This document shows, piece by piece, positions 1-12,200 of a stretch of 64,000 nucleotides of DNA. Within the stretch, counting starts at the first letter, position 1; each line of letters opens with the position of its first letter. This DNA comes from Cepaea nemoralis. Its lineage: Eukaryota; Mollusca; Gastropoda; Stylommatophora; Helicidae. The notes under the pieces were generated by a model, which was given only the letters and a program-made list of their open reading frames with translations, was not told the DNA's origin and ran no database searches. The position numbers were made by a program, and so were the translations under genes. The stretch covers positions 1-64,000 of the forward strand of contig JACEFZ010002052.1 of assembly GCA_014155875.1 (NCBI GenBank), read 5' to 3'.

Positions 1-173
1 TTTTGACAAGTAACATACATATGGATGCAAATGAATAATAAACAGGACCACATTAAGACCTATCAACATTTTGTTTGGAAGCAGCAGTAGGTAGTGGCTA
101 GATGCTCATTTGGTGGCCTGTTGTCATGGGTTCGATCTGCATCAAGGTGGATTTTTAAAACTGATCTTGCTAT

Positions 174-1103
174 CTATGTCCCACAGACCCTGCTATCTGG
201 GTAACAAAGATCCTGCTGCCTCTATGTCCCACAGACCCTGCTATCTGGGTAACAAAGATCCTGCCATCTATGTCCCACAGACCCTGCTATCTTGGTAACA
301 AAGATCCTGCCATCTATGTCCCACAGACCCTGCTATCTGGGTAACAAAGATCCTGCCATCTATGTCCCACAGACCCTGCTATCTGGGTAACAAAGATCCT
401 GCCATCTATGTCCCACAGACCCTGCTATCTGGGTAACAAAGATCCTGCCATCTATGTCCCACAGACCCTGCTATCTGGGTAACAAAGATCCTGCCATCTA
501 TGTCCCACAGGACCCTGCTATCTGGGTAACAAAGATCCTGCCATCTATGTCCCACAGACCCTGCTATCTGGGTAACAAAGATCCTGCTGCCATCTATGTC
601 CCACAGACCCTGCTATCTGGGTAACAAAGATCCTGCCATCTATGTCCCACAGACCCTGCTATCTATGTCCCACAGACCCTGCTATCTGGGTAACAAAGAT
701 CCTGCCATCTATGTCCCACAGACCCTGCTATCTGGGTAACAAAGATCCTGTCATCTATGTCCCACAGACCCTGCTATCTAGGTAACAAAGATCCTGCCAT
801 CTATGTCCCACAGACCCTGCTATCTGGGTAACAAAGATCCTGCTGCCATCTATGTCCCACAGACCCTGCTATCTGGGTAACAAAGATCCTGCCATCTATG
901 TCCCACAGACCCTGCTATCTGGGTAACAAAGATCCTGCCATCTATGTCCCACAGACCCTGCTATCTGGGTAACAAAGATCCTGCCATCTATGTCCCACAG
1001 ACCCTGCTATCTGGGTAACAAAGATCCTGCCATCTATGTCCCACAGACCCTGCTATCTGGGTAACAAAGATCCTGCCATCTATGTCCCACAGACCCTGCT
1101 ACC
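174..1103. repeat. 46-bp satellite, about 20 copies
   Basis: A head-to-tail array with a 46-bp unit containing the blocks tgtcccacagaccctgctat and ctgggtaacaaagatcctgc. Units are nearly identical. A few carry a 3-base insertion (ctgctgcc) or are shortened. Degenerate relatives of the same unit recur at about 4362-4425. It has no coding potential; a 62-codon ORF across it is a product of the repeat. Confidence 0.97.
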
Positions 1104-1190
1104 CACACATTCAGCCTAAAATAAGAACCTGGAAATCTCTTGGGAAGTAAAAACAGACAGAATCACCCACAGAGTGCCGAATGGTCTATG

Positions 1191-1410
1191 AAAATATGGG
1201 TCCAGCACCATATGGCTAACAAACCTTAGGCGTGTCAGAGTCCGTTAACTGACATTTTTCTACAAAATATGGGTCTAGCACCATATGGCTAATAAACCTT
1301 AGGCGTGTCAGAGTCCGTTAACTGACATTTTTCTACAAAATATGGGTCCAGCACCATATGGCTAATAAACCTTTGGCGTGTCAGAGTCCGTTAACTGACA
1401 TTTTTCTACA
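1191..1410. repeat. Three 73-bp tandem copies of a SINE 3' end
   Basis: Three copies start at 1191, 1264 and 1337, each beginning aaaatatggg and containing agcaccatatggctaa. The same block (agcaccatatacctgataaa) closes the SINE family E copy at about 22960-22995, so the array appears to be a triplicated SINE tail. Confidence 0.85.
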
Positions 1411-3335
1411 AAATCAACACAGATGGCATAATCTCTGAATAAGGAACATATATTGAGAGCAAGAATCTGCCATCAGATTTGCAGAATTAAAATGACAAGG
1501 AAGTGTTTCATTGCTGGATCTTTTCAATGCTCACAGGACCACAGTACTCAGAAGCACTGAATATCTTGAAGGAGTTAAAGATGGAGGACAACATATGAAT
1601 ACTCTTTGATATGCAGATGCCAGAGTTTCAAATAGCAGTCAGAAAAATAGTCTCCAAACCATTCTAGACAAGGTTGTAGAGGAAAGTAAAGTGATTCTCA
1701 TTATAAGGTCAGCAAAAATAAATGCACAATAGTCTTCAAGAAAGCAAAAACTCCAACATATTATATATATATATATATAGATATATATTAGATATATTAT
1801 ATATATATATATATATTATAATCTATTAACATAGTAAAAGTATCAATCCAACATGTTCAATCTTTTTAAATTGCGTAGCTACCAAGTAACAACCACGGAT
1901 AATTGTGACACAGTGGTTACAGAAAGGAAATGCCATATTCCAAACACTCTTTTTATTAGAATGAGTCATGCCACGAAAAACACATCAAGACCAGCATGAA
2001 AATCTGCTTACTGAAAGGATCTGCTGGGTTTGTTCTTCCATATGGATGCAAATGAGTAATAAACTGATGAGAAAACTGGCGGCAGTTGTGATTCTTAAGA
2101 ATGTTGAGAATATGGACAGAGAAGAAAACAAATGAGGTATTGACAGCTGCAGGTATTGTTATAGTGCGTTCACAGATGTTTGCCCTCATTCACATTCAAT
2201 TTTTTTTTAAAGTATCGGGTGCATCGTTATGACATTTACTCCCACCCAAGGAATATGTCTTTGATAGGTCCAAAGGCAAATGAAATCATGGAAAGTGGTG
2301 ACATTTCTTTGATGTTTTGGTGAAAATGTATTGAATTCATGCTAACAAACTAGTTTTACAGTAACCTCTGAACACTTCCATTCTACAATGCGACGTGCTT
2401 CTCATAAGGAAATTTATTTGCACCACAGAAAATATTCATCACTGAACACTGATGTTTCCATGTGAAGATGTAATACAATTCATAATATGCACTTCATCTA
2501 TGACCTGTAAATTATACACTGCACATAAACATTGAGATCATCTGTACAATCTACAGAACAACAATTTTTGTGTTAGGTGTACATAATGATAAGGTTATAT
2601 GCTAAATCTCATCATTTTCCCGCAGTTGGTTACTGAGTTATGGATTTTTATACAGGGGAAAACATTTGTGAATGCACTATAGATCATTCATCAAAGATAT
2701 ACTTAAAGGCAAATTAAATGTATAGGGTCTATCAACAGAGGAGGTAACAGTTTAAAAATTAGCTTATTAGGAAAAATACAAGGCAAGAGAAGCAAAGCAA
2801 GACAGATAAAGCTTAAATTACTTGTCAACAAATAATAATAAAAGGAACAAAAATTTCATTATAATGTCAGATGACGAGCAATTGCAGGGTCATGATCACT
2901 AGCATCTGTTCCAGACCAATCACAGAAGAAGAGGTGGCAGAAGAGGAAAAAGAAGAAAGATTAAGATAAGACCTACACATGTTTTCTTTAATTTGTGAAT
3001 AAACAAGTCATCCACAAAAGAGTTGGTGCACACAAAAAAACTTAAATAGAATTTTAAACATATCAAGTACCAAACTTAGAATATTTAACTCTTAATGTCA
3101 AATCAACACTGTTGGATGGATCAGATATATGCTGAAGGCTTAAAAAAGGAGAAAAAAAATGAAGAAAATGAAATTAAGTTATGATAAAAAACAATGATGG
3201 CAGTAACAATACGAGCTTATTAAAAGAAACACAAATCAAAGAAAATGACATAAACAATACAAGTCGATTTTAAAAAATCAACCACACAGAAAGACAGACA
3301 CTGAGACAGAGACACATGACACAAGATGAACTCAC
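1411..3335. other. Non-coding stretch, probable last intron of EIF2B2
   Basis: No exon, transposon or long ORF could be supported. A (TA)n microsatellite lies at about 1759-1817. The missing last EIF2B2 exon, expected to begin with codons for Gly-Gly-Asn-Ala-Pro, was searched for on the minus strand and not found. It is inferred to lie before base 1. Confidence 0.5.
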
Positions 3336-3472
3336 TTGTTGCTGACAACCATTGAAATGAGCTCTGGTGGCACATAGTCAAAGATAGGAGCAATGATCTC
3401 AACCTTGGACAACAGCTCAGCATCTTCATAATCCAACAGTTCAGCAGGACTGGCAAACTTGTTAAAAGATGC
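3336..3472 (-). CDS. EIF2B2: EIF2B2 coding exon 12
   Basis: 137 nt, acceptor TGCAG and donor GTGAGT, ending in phase 2. It contains [15 protein letters not shown] and [15 protein letters not shown], followed in the family by the C-terminal GGNAPSY block, which is not in the window. Confidence 0.95.
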
Positions 3473-6400
3473 CTGCACATGAATACACAAATACAGAAAA
3501 TTAATTGTGTATGTAAAGGTAGTTCCATGGCAGATCTGTTGTTGGAGTGTGACGTGGTAGAGCCTTCACATAGACTAGACTATAGAGTTCAGGTGGCCTG
3601 TTCCCTTTCTCGCCACCTTCACTTTCCAGAAAATTCCCAGAACATCCTGAAAATTATCCGGTACCCATTTTACTCATTGCCAGGTAGTAGCTTTTGTATG
3701 TATTCTTGAGCTGCTGCTTGCCAGCTTCCATTCCAGGACGATGAAACTATTGGTGTCAATTGTTAACAAAGTTATATATGGAGAAGAGACTTGGAGACAC
3801 AAATTATATAGGGATGACATGGAGAGAGATGCAGCAAAAGACAGGATTGTTTGGCGTGAGCAAGTCAAGGGCCTATACTCTACTGGGAAATAAAATGCAG
3901 AAAAGTAGAAGCAGAAGAATGTGCACACGAGACCTCAAGAGTTTTTTTACACTTGTCCAAAAGGCTATACATTTGACCCATGACTCCCAGGATCAGGGGA
4001 ACTACACCATTTTCTTATTTTATAAAAAGCCACTGTTCACACCTTGAAACAAACCAGGTCTGCTCAAGTTAGAAGTGGATGTCATAACCTTAAGTCACTC
4101 CACCCCCTTTTGAAGTACCTAATATGAAAGTGTATTGAAAGAAAATAAACCAGGAACTGAGATATGTGGAGATACTTGAATGCCTAGGCCAATCCACAGT
4201 GCACATGATTAAAATTATTTCAAGGACACACTGGTATAATTGTGATTCACACGATCTTGGCCACTGTTTTATGAGGCGAGGGAACCAGCTTTAAACTTTG
4301 TCACATTTTCCTGTCATAACTCAGAGAAAGTCATGCATATATTTCAGACTGAAGCTACCTATGTCTCATAGACTCCACCACCTATGTCCCATAGATCCTG
4401 CTATCCATACCCCGCAGACCCCACTTTTTCAGAAAAATTATATAGTGTAGGAGAATAAATCTATCAGAATTATTATATAGTGTAAGAGACAAAATCTATG
4501 TAAGAGATGAAATCTATCAGAATTATTATATAGTGCAAGAGAAGAAATCTATCTGAATTATCATATAGTGTAAGAGACAAAATCTATGTAAGAGATGAAA
4601 TCTATCAGAATTATCATATGGTGCAAGAAAAGAAATCTATCAGAATTATCATATAGTGCAAGAGAAGAAATCTATCAGAATTATTATATAGTGCAAGAGA
4701 AGAAATCTATAAGAATTATCATATACTGCAAGAGAAGAAATCTATCTGAATTATCATATAGTGTAAGAGACAAAATCTATGTAAGAGATGAAATCTATCA
4801 GAATTATCATATGGTGCAAGAAAAGAAAATCTATCAGAATTATCATATAGTGCAAGAGAAGAAATCTATCAGAATTATCATATAGTGCAAGAGAAGAAAT
4901 CTATCAGAATTATCATATAATGCAAGAGAAGAAATCTATCAGAATTATTATGTAGTATAAGAGCAGAAATCTATCAGAATTATCATATAGTGCAAGGAAG
5001 AAGAATCTATCAGAATTATCATATCATGCAAGAGAAGAAATCTATCAGAATTATCATATATGCAAGAGAAGAAATCTATCAGAATTATCATATAATGCAA
5101 GAGAAGAAATCTATCAGAATTATCATATAGTGCAAGAGAAGAAATCTATCAGAATTATCATATAATGCAAGAGAAGAAATCTATCAGAATTATCATATAA
5201 TGCAAGAGAAGAAATCTATCAGAATTATCATATAGTGCAAGAGAAGAAATCTATCAAAATTATCATATAGTGCAAGAGAAGAAATTTATCAGAATTATCA
5301 TATAGTGCAAAAGAAGAAATCTATCAGAATTATTATATAGTGCAAGAGAAGAAATCTATAAGAATTATCATATAGTGCAAGAGAAGAAATCTATAAGAAT
5401 TATCATATAGTGCAAGAGAAGAAATCTATCAGAATTATCATATAATGCAAGAGAAGAAATCTATCAGAATTATCATATAATGCAAGAGAAGAAATCTATC
5501 AGAATTATTATATAGTGCAAGAGAAGAAATCTATCAGAATTATCATATAGTGCAAGAGAAGAAATCTATCAGAATTATATAGTGCAAGAGAAGAAATCTA
5601 TCAGAATTATCATATAGTGCAAGAGAAGAAATCTATCAAAATTATCATATAGTGCAAGAGAAGAAATTTATCAGAATTATCATATAGTGCAAAAGAAGAA
5701 ATCTATCAGAATTATTATATTGTGCAAGAGAAGAAATCTATAAGAATTATCATATAGTGCAAGAGAAGAAATCTATAAGAATTATCATATAGTGCAAGAG
5801 AAGAAATCTATCAGAATTATCATATAATGCAAGAGAAGAAATCTATCAGAATTATCATATAATGCAAGAGAAGAAATCTATCAGAATTATCATATAGTGC
5901 AAGAGAAGAAATCTATCAGAATTATCATATAATGCAAGAGAAGAAATCTATCAGAATTATATAGTGAAAGAGAAGAAATCTATCAGAATTATCATATAGT
6001 GCAAGAGAAGAAATCTATCAAAATTATCATATAGTGCAAGAGAAGAAATCTATCAGAATTATCATATAGTGCAAGAGAAGAAATCTATCAGAATTATCAT
6101 ATAGTGCAAGAGAAGAAATATATCAGAATTATTATATAGTGTAAGAGATTAAATCTATTTTTCTTCTTCTTCTTCTTCTTCTGCGTTCATCCGGAGTTTT
6201 TTTTCCAGACATGACTGCGTTGTGCCTGTTTACAGTAGAGCTGCATTCTTGCGCCGTTAGGCCGACACATCCAACTTCTGCGGACACTTGTTGACCAGGT
6301 TAACCTTCCCGGTGGTTTTGTAAGATGCTTGACTCTCACTGTTGTGGTGTTATTCCCTCATCCCAGCTGGTCCATTTAGAACAGCCGAAGACAAAACGGT

Positions 6401-9183
6401 CAGCTCTCAAGGGAAGGCAGGGGCAGACCATGGGCATTCCCCGCCATCCAAGGAGGCTTCCATAATTGCAGAGCCGACACATAGCGCTCTGGCACTGGGC
6501 TCACCCAAGGAATCGTCACATCCTGCACATGGCTGCTTAAGCCTCACTTCCGTATATTGGGCCCCCCGTTCACCACAGGCTGTTCCTCCGCAAACCAGAA
6601 GAATGCAGTCTGCAGATAACGTCCACACAGTGAGCTTTTGATTAGGACTTTCCACGTAATGGATTTGCTATCCAAGCAATATTCCATTTCGTGCCACTAG
6701 GACACTTTTTCCACCTTTGACGATGCCCACATAGCGAGCTTTTGATTCTGACTTTCCACATAATGGATATGCTATCCAAGCAATATTCCATTTCATGCCT
6801 CTGGGACGCTTTTGTTACTGACATACCTGTAGTATGAAGTGTTGCAGTCTAAGTACTTCTTCATGCACCTTTAGATGTCAACCTGAATGTTATTTATTAT
6901 ATTTTAGTCAAACAAGTAAATGACCTTTTCCCATCCCATGAGGCATATTGAGTATATGGTGATAGCCTCATATTTTTACAAACCAATCAGCACTCGATGG
7001 GTAATGTGGTCAATATATATCCCTGTAGCCGTAACTTCTCAGAATGTTTCTTAATATTCATTTTGGGCTGGGGTACCCTGGGATCCCAGGTCAATGTTTT
7101 AAAAAGAATCTTTATTCTGTTTAAGAGCAGGGGATAATTCAACTTACATGTTTAGGTGTCGTGTGAAACAGAGGGGAAAGCTTGTACAAACTGGAGCACA
7201 CTATTACCTGTGGAGGAAAATATCATAGACAAATACATATCATATTGTAAGCCTTGCTGTGTGTTTAAACATAAGAAAAACATGCACATCATATTGAAAG
7301 TCTAGTGTGTTTAAACATGAGAACAACACGCATATTATACTGTAACCCTTGCTGTGTGTTTAAATTTGAAAACAACATTCATATCACATTGTCTTGCTGT
7401 GTGTTTAAACATGAGAACAACACGCATAATACATTGTAAGCCTTGTGTGTTTAAACATGAGAACAACACATATATGTGGGTGGTCATGTTTTGCCATCTC
7501 ACTTGATCACCAAAGTCGTGGATCAACTCAGTGTTCTTGTCTCAACCCTACAACGTGGCCAAGCCATCTAGGTATTTACTTCTCTGCCCTCCCCTTGTTC
7601 TCTTCCCCTCGATCTTGCCAGTTGTCACCAAGTTCTCCAATTTATTTCTTCTCATAACATGACCAAAATATTGTGACTGTCTACGTCTAATTTCTCTAAG
7701 CAGTTTACAGTTTTCATTTTATTTAATTACATACAAGATGTGTAATATTAAAACTCAATAAAACTTGATTAAACTGGAACCAATTTAGACTGAAAACATG
7801 TGACAGACTCATCACCATGATCATGTGGCAGGCCTTTGCAGAACGTCGCTGTCATTCTCGATCCTTTGCCAGCTCTGCTGCCGCATGTATTTTCATGTCC
7901 AAGGTGCCCACAATGTCCAAGGTGTCTTCATCTCCACAGTGGTCAACACCTGCTCTTCTTCTAGGAACCATGTCTTTCATCACTGTTCTTTCCAAACTCT
8001 ACCAATCAATATCATCATCATTATCATCATCATCATCATCACGTTCTGTCAATTGGCATAGGTGTTTATGTCTCTCCACTTCTTGTTCATAATTCTTCTA
8101 CATAAATAATGTATTTTGAAAGAATTCAAGACATCAATAATTGAATTGTAATGTTCCTTTACATGTATTAATGTATTTTTAGTTATTTATGAGTCAAAGG
8201 TTTATGTGTATACATATATGCACATCTGTACAAAAGTATATTTCCCCGGGAAGGTTAACCCGGTCAACAAATGCCCGCAGAAGTCGGATGTGTCGGCCTA
8301 ATGGCGCAAGAACGCAGCTCTGCTGTAAACAGGCACAACGCAATCACATCCGGAAAAAAACTCCGGATGAACGCATAAGAAGAAGAAGAAAAGTATATTT
8401 AAATATATTGCCGGGGCCCATAAGGGAAGCAAAGAATAGCAACACTGTAGCCTACCACGCATGTTGTAAGAGGCGACTAAGGAGGCTTGATGGTTCCGTC
8501 GCCCTGCTACTGAGTGAGTGCGTGGCGCGACACTGTGAGCTTCGTGTGAAATGCTTTTGAATCTGCCCGAGGTTTTTTTGGAACTTGACTGCATGTTCGG
8601 AGCGATGGTAGGTGGCTATGTCCCAGAGTTGACCGGTTTTTGCCTTATGCAGAAATGCGTGGCTGCTGGGCTTCTGGTTGACTGCCACTGCCATCGACGA
8701 TGAACTGTATTTCGTGGACTGTGTGGGTGAACATCTAGGAAACATCCAGATGGGAAAATGACTGCCATCAAAAATGAACTGGGTATTTTGTGGGGGACTA
8801 TTGTGTTGACATTCTGGCGGCGGCATTATGCACAGTGTATCTGTGCGGACTGTTGTTTGTCGAGACTCCTGTCTTTTCCACTTTTCACATTGGGCAGTGG
8901 GGAGCATTTTGTGTGATATTCACTGGCACAGGAACGGAGCATAATGGGGACGACCCGTTGCTGTGAAGTTGGAACTGCGACTAACTAACTAACCAACATA
9001 TTTAAATATATTCACTAGAAAAAGTTAAAATGTGCATTGTTCAGCAAAATAAACATTGTTTATGTATTAGAATTGCTAAATGTACAATAAACATTAGCAT
9101 AACTGCTGCTACATACCCCTATAGTGGTTTCTGGTAGCGGCAGTTTCAACTTATGACAGATATCAATTACATGCTCCTCTCTC

Positions 9184-9216
<33 letters not shown>

Positions 9217-12200
9217 AAAAAGAAAAAAAAACATGAACCTTGTTGTTACTAGAGGACCCCCTGTGTGAGAAGTAATTAATCTAAGCTAATTTACATAACT
9301 TTATTTTACAAGGGTACCTTCAGATAACTAAACAACACTGAAAAGTAAACATATAAGCATGTAGAATGAGTGTAAACACTTAATTCTTTCAAACAAATCA
9401 ACAAACAGTTATGCACTCACATGCTTGTTATGTTCCTTGGCTAACACAGCAGTGATATTTGCGCCAGTTGCAGCTTTCAGTCTGAGAAATCAAAAGACTG
9501 ATAAATTTAGGAAGAAACCTTAAAATATTTACACAAGTTATCCACCAAAAACCAACTTCTATGACTAATTGGATGGTTGGGGTTTGGCAAACATTATTTG
9601 AGGACCACTGTTTGCTAGTTCAGAGAGTAAGTGAAGTAAAATACATTCAAGATGAAAGCATGGTGTTGTGAGATACTCAATCCATTAACTCAGTAAACCA
9701 TAACACGTGAAACTATAAACCATAACACATGAAACTATCAGGTGAATGAGCTATGGTTATCTACTTATAAAATTAATATATTTGTTTATAACTGTTGTAT
9801 TGTTGTAATATATATTGTTAATATATTATAACTGCCATACTGATAAACTATTTCCATTTTAGCATCATGCATTTAATTTTATGTCAACGGTACGCCACTT
9901 GAGGCTGCACTGATGCCTAGATTGAGTGTGGTGCATGTTTACCCTTGACTTGTTCATCTATACTACAGTCTGATTAATACTGCCACAGTCTATGTTATAG
10001 TTGATATGTTATATTCACACTCAAGTACGAATGTTGACTAGTATATACAATGTCTGAGCTAACACAGTTGTCCAGATTGACACAAACAACCAGGTATATG
10101 GCCTAGTTATCCTTTACACAAGTTTCTGCAAAGCAGGCTAACACCTGTCTACCTGACATCATGTCCTGTGTGTGACTGGCTGAACCCAAACGGGAAATTT
10201 TTAATTAACGCACATACAGGTGAGATTTGACCCTTAGCTTTCTAGTTGATTGTATATCTACAGTTATCTGAGTAATGAGTTTGTTTACTTGAATTTGGTT
10301 CAGATCTATGTTTAGTTTTGTTCAAGAATGAAGTATAGACAATATGAAGGCATCTTTAAATTCAAAACATCTATAATTTGATTGGCACTCATAACAGTTA
10401 TTTTTTTAAACCCTTTACAGGGTGGACCGGCCATTTCCGTCCGATACGTTAAACGGACGAAACGTCCCAAACCGGCCGATACTATTATGCATTGTAAAAA
10501 CGCGATCTCTCGGCTTTCCGATACTTCCGACGGCTACTTTCGCTTTCGCCGATAGCTTGACAACGTGGCCGCCATTTGTAAAGCGCGTACTATGAATTTG
10601 AACCGACTTTTACGAACTTTTTTGATAGTTTTCGGGGTTTTTACGCTGTTTTTCAAAACGGATTTCGGCGATTCTTCAAGTGATAGCCGAGATTTCGCTC
10701 TGTTCAATTTAAGTGACATTAAAGGGCACGAAGTTGACTATTAATCGGAGCTAGATATCAGTGCAAAGCGTTACTTTGCATTTAGCAGTCTGAGTCGGAC
10801 TTTAAAGAAAGTGATTATGATTCTGAAAATGTGTTTGTAAATTGCCGTATAGATGACGGAAAATCACAAACAACATGCCGTATTTCGTAAATATTTGTGT
10901 TCATATATGGATTACCGACAACAATCACAGTGAGTAACATATTCTGCATGCTTTTCCCTTCATTGTGTTGTTTATTTAACTAAAATCGGTTGACTAACAC
11001 CTTATTTGTGATGTTTTTACTAACGCGACCCGAAATTTTACCGAACCTGAAAAAATCTTGCCCGTTAAGGGCTACAAAACGGACAAGCGTCTGCCCTGTA
11101 AAGGGTTAATCATCGACCAGAGAAAACATGATTGAGTTGATCCCAGTTGATACTATGCTGTATAATTCTCAATGTTCCTGTTGGAATGATAATGACTATT
11201 TGTGGCGTTGATGTACTGAATGACTACAGTGATGGCACCACTTGACTGTATGTGACAGCAAAAGCTATTGCAATCATAAATTGGACTGAACTGAACTCAG
11301 TGTGTATTAGGGTACATAGCTCAGACAAATATGTAATGTTGAATGCCTGTCTTGGATTGCCAGGGTAGTTAGTTCCTATGTGGAGAGTAATTGTAAAGGA
11401 ATAAACATCTCACAGCCAACTACTGTCTCTCAATCAATCAGGTGCCATTTCTACAATGCAGGTTGGCTGCAATGGATCTTCAATAATGTCTATCTCTCGC
11501 CCTGACTGTACATTCTGTCAGATTGCTGTTCGTCCATCTCTTTATATCTTCTCACTTGTACCGCTGTCTACCTCTTGCTCGCTTGCTTTCAACCTTACCC
11601 TCCAGTATGGTTTTTATAAAATTATGTCTTTTAACAGGGCTGAAATATTTAACTTGCCTCTTTTTAATTCCATTCATCAACTCTCTTTTTATTCCCAGTT
11701 TTTCTAGAACCTCTGCATTTTATTGTTTTCGTTTTCATGAAATACGACATACATTCTGTATATCTACATCTCCAGGGCCTCTACTAACTGCCTCTGCCGT
11801 TATTCAATTTGTCGTGCAGAATTTTGTATGTCATCACTAACAAGCCATGATCACTAACAACCTAAAACACCACAGTAAGTGGGACGCAGAGGTGTTTCCA
11901 AGGCACCAGGGCCGGGTTATATACTGGCCAAGACCCATTGACGCGTCCTCGTCGAGCATCCTGGGCAACAGGTCCCTACGGGGTCCTGGCTAAAGTCAGT
12001 AGGATCGCCGATTCCTCCGAAGTCGGAGAGTGTCTGCCTGTACGGCAAGGAACCACCAGTCTGCACACCAATAAGCCAGACATGGGACAACGGATACTCA
12101 CGCAAAACTCAGGTCCTGTATGACATCACACTGATGTTGGACAACAGGATGCCTTCATCCGACATACAGGACTTCGCGTTGGAGCTCAAGCCAACGAACA

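Noticed and set aside
2026..2200. Candidate for the missing EIF2B2 last exon
   Set aside because: The minus-strand 77-codon ORF does not contain a GGNAPSY-type block or a matching acceptor phase.
174..6152. The early satellites as CRISPR-like arrays
   Set aside because: Units are contiguous with no unique spacers, and the sequence is eukaryotic.
8452..8907. 151-codon minus-strand ORF in family C
   Set aside because: Not conserved in frame in the second family C copy at 19822-20485.
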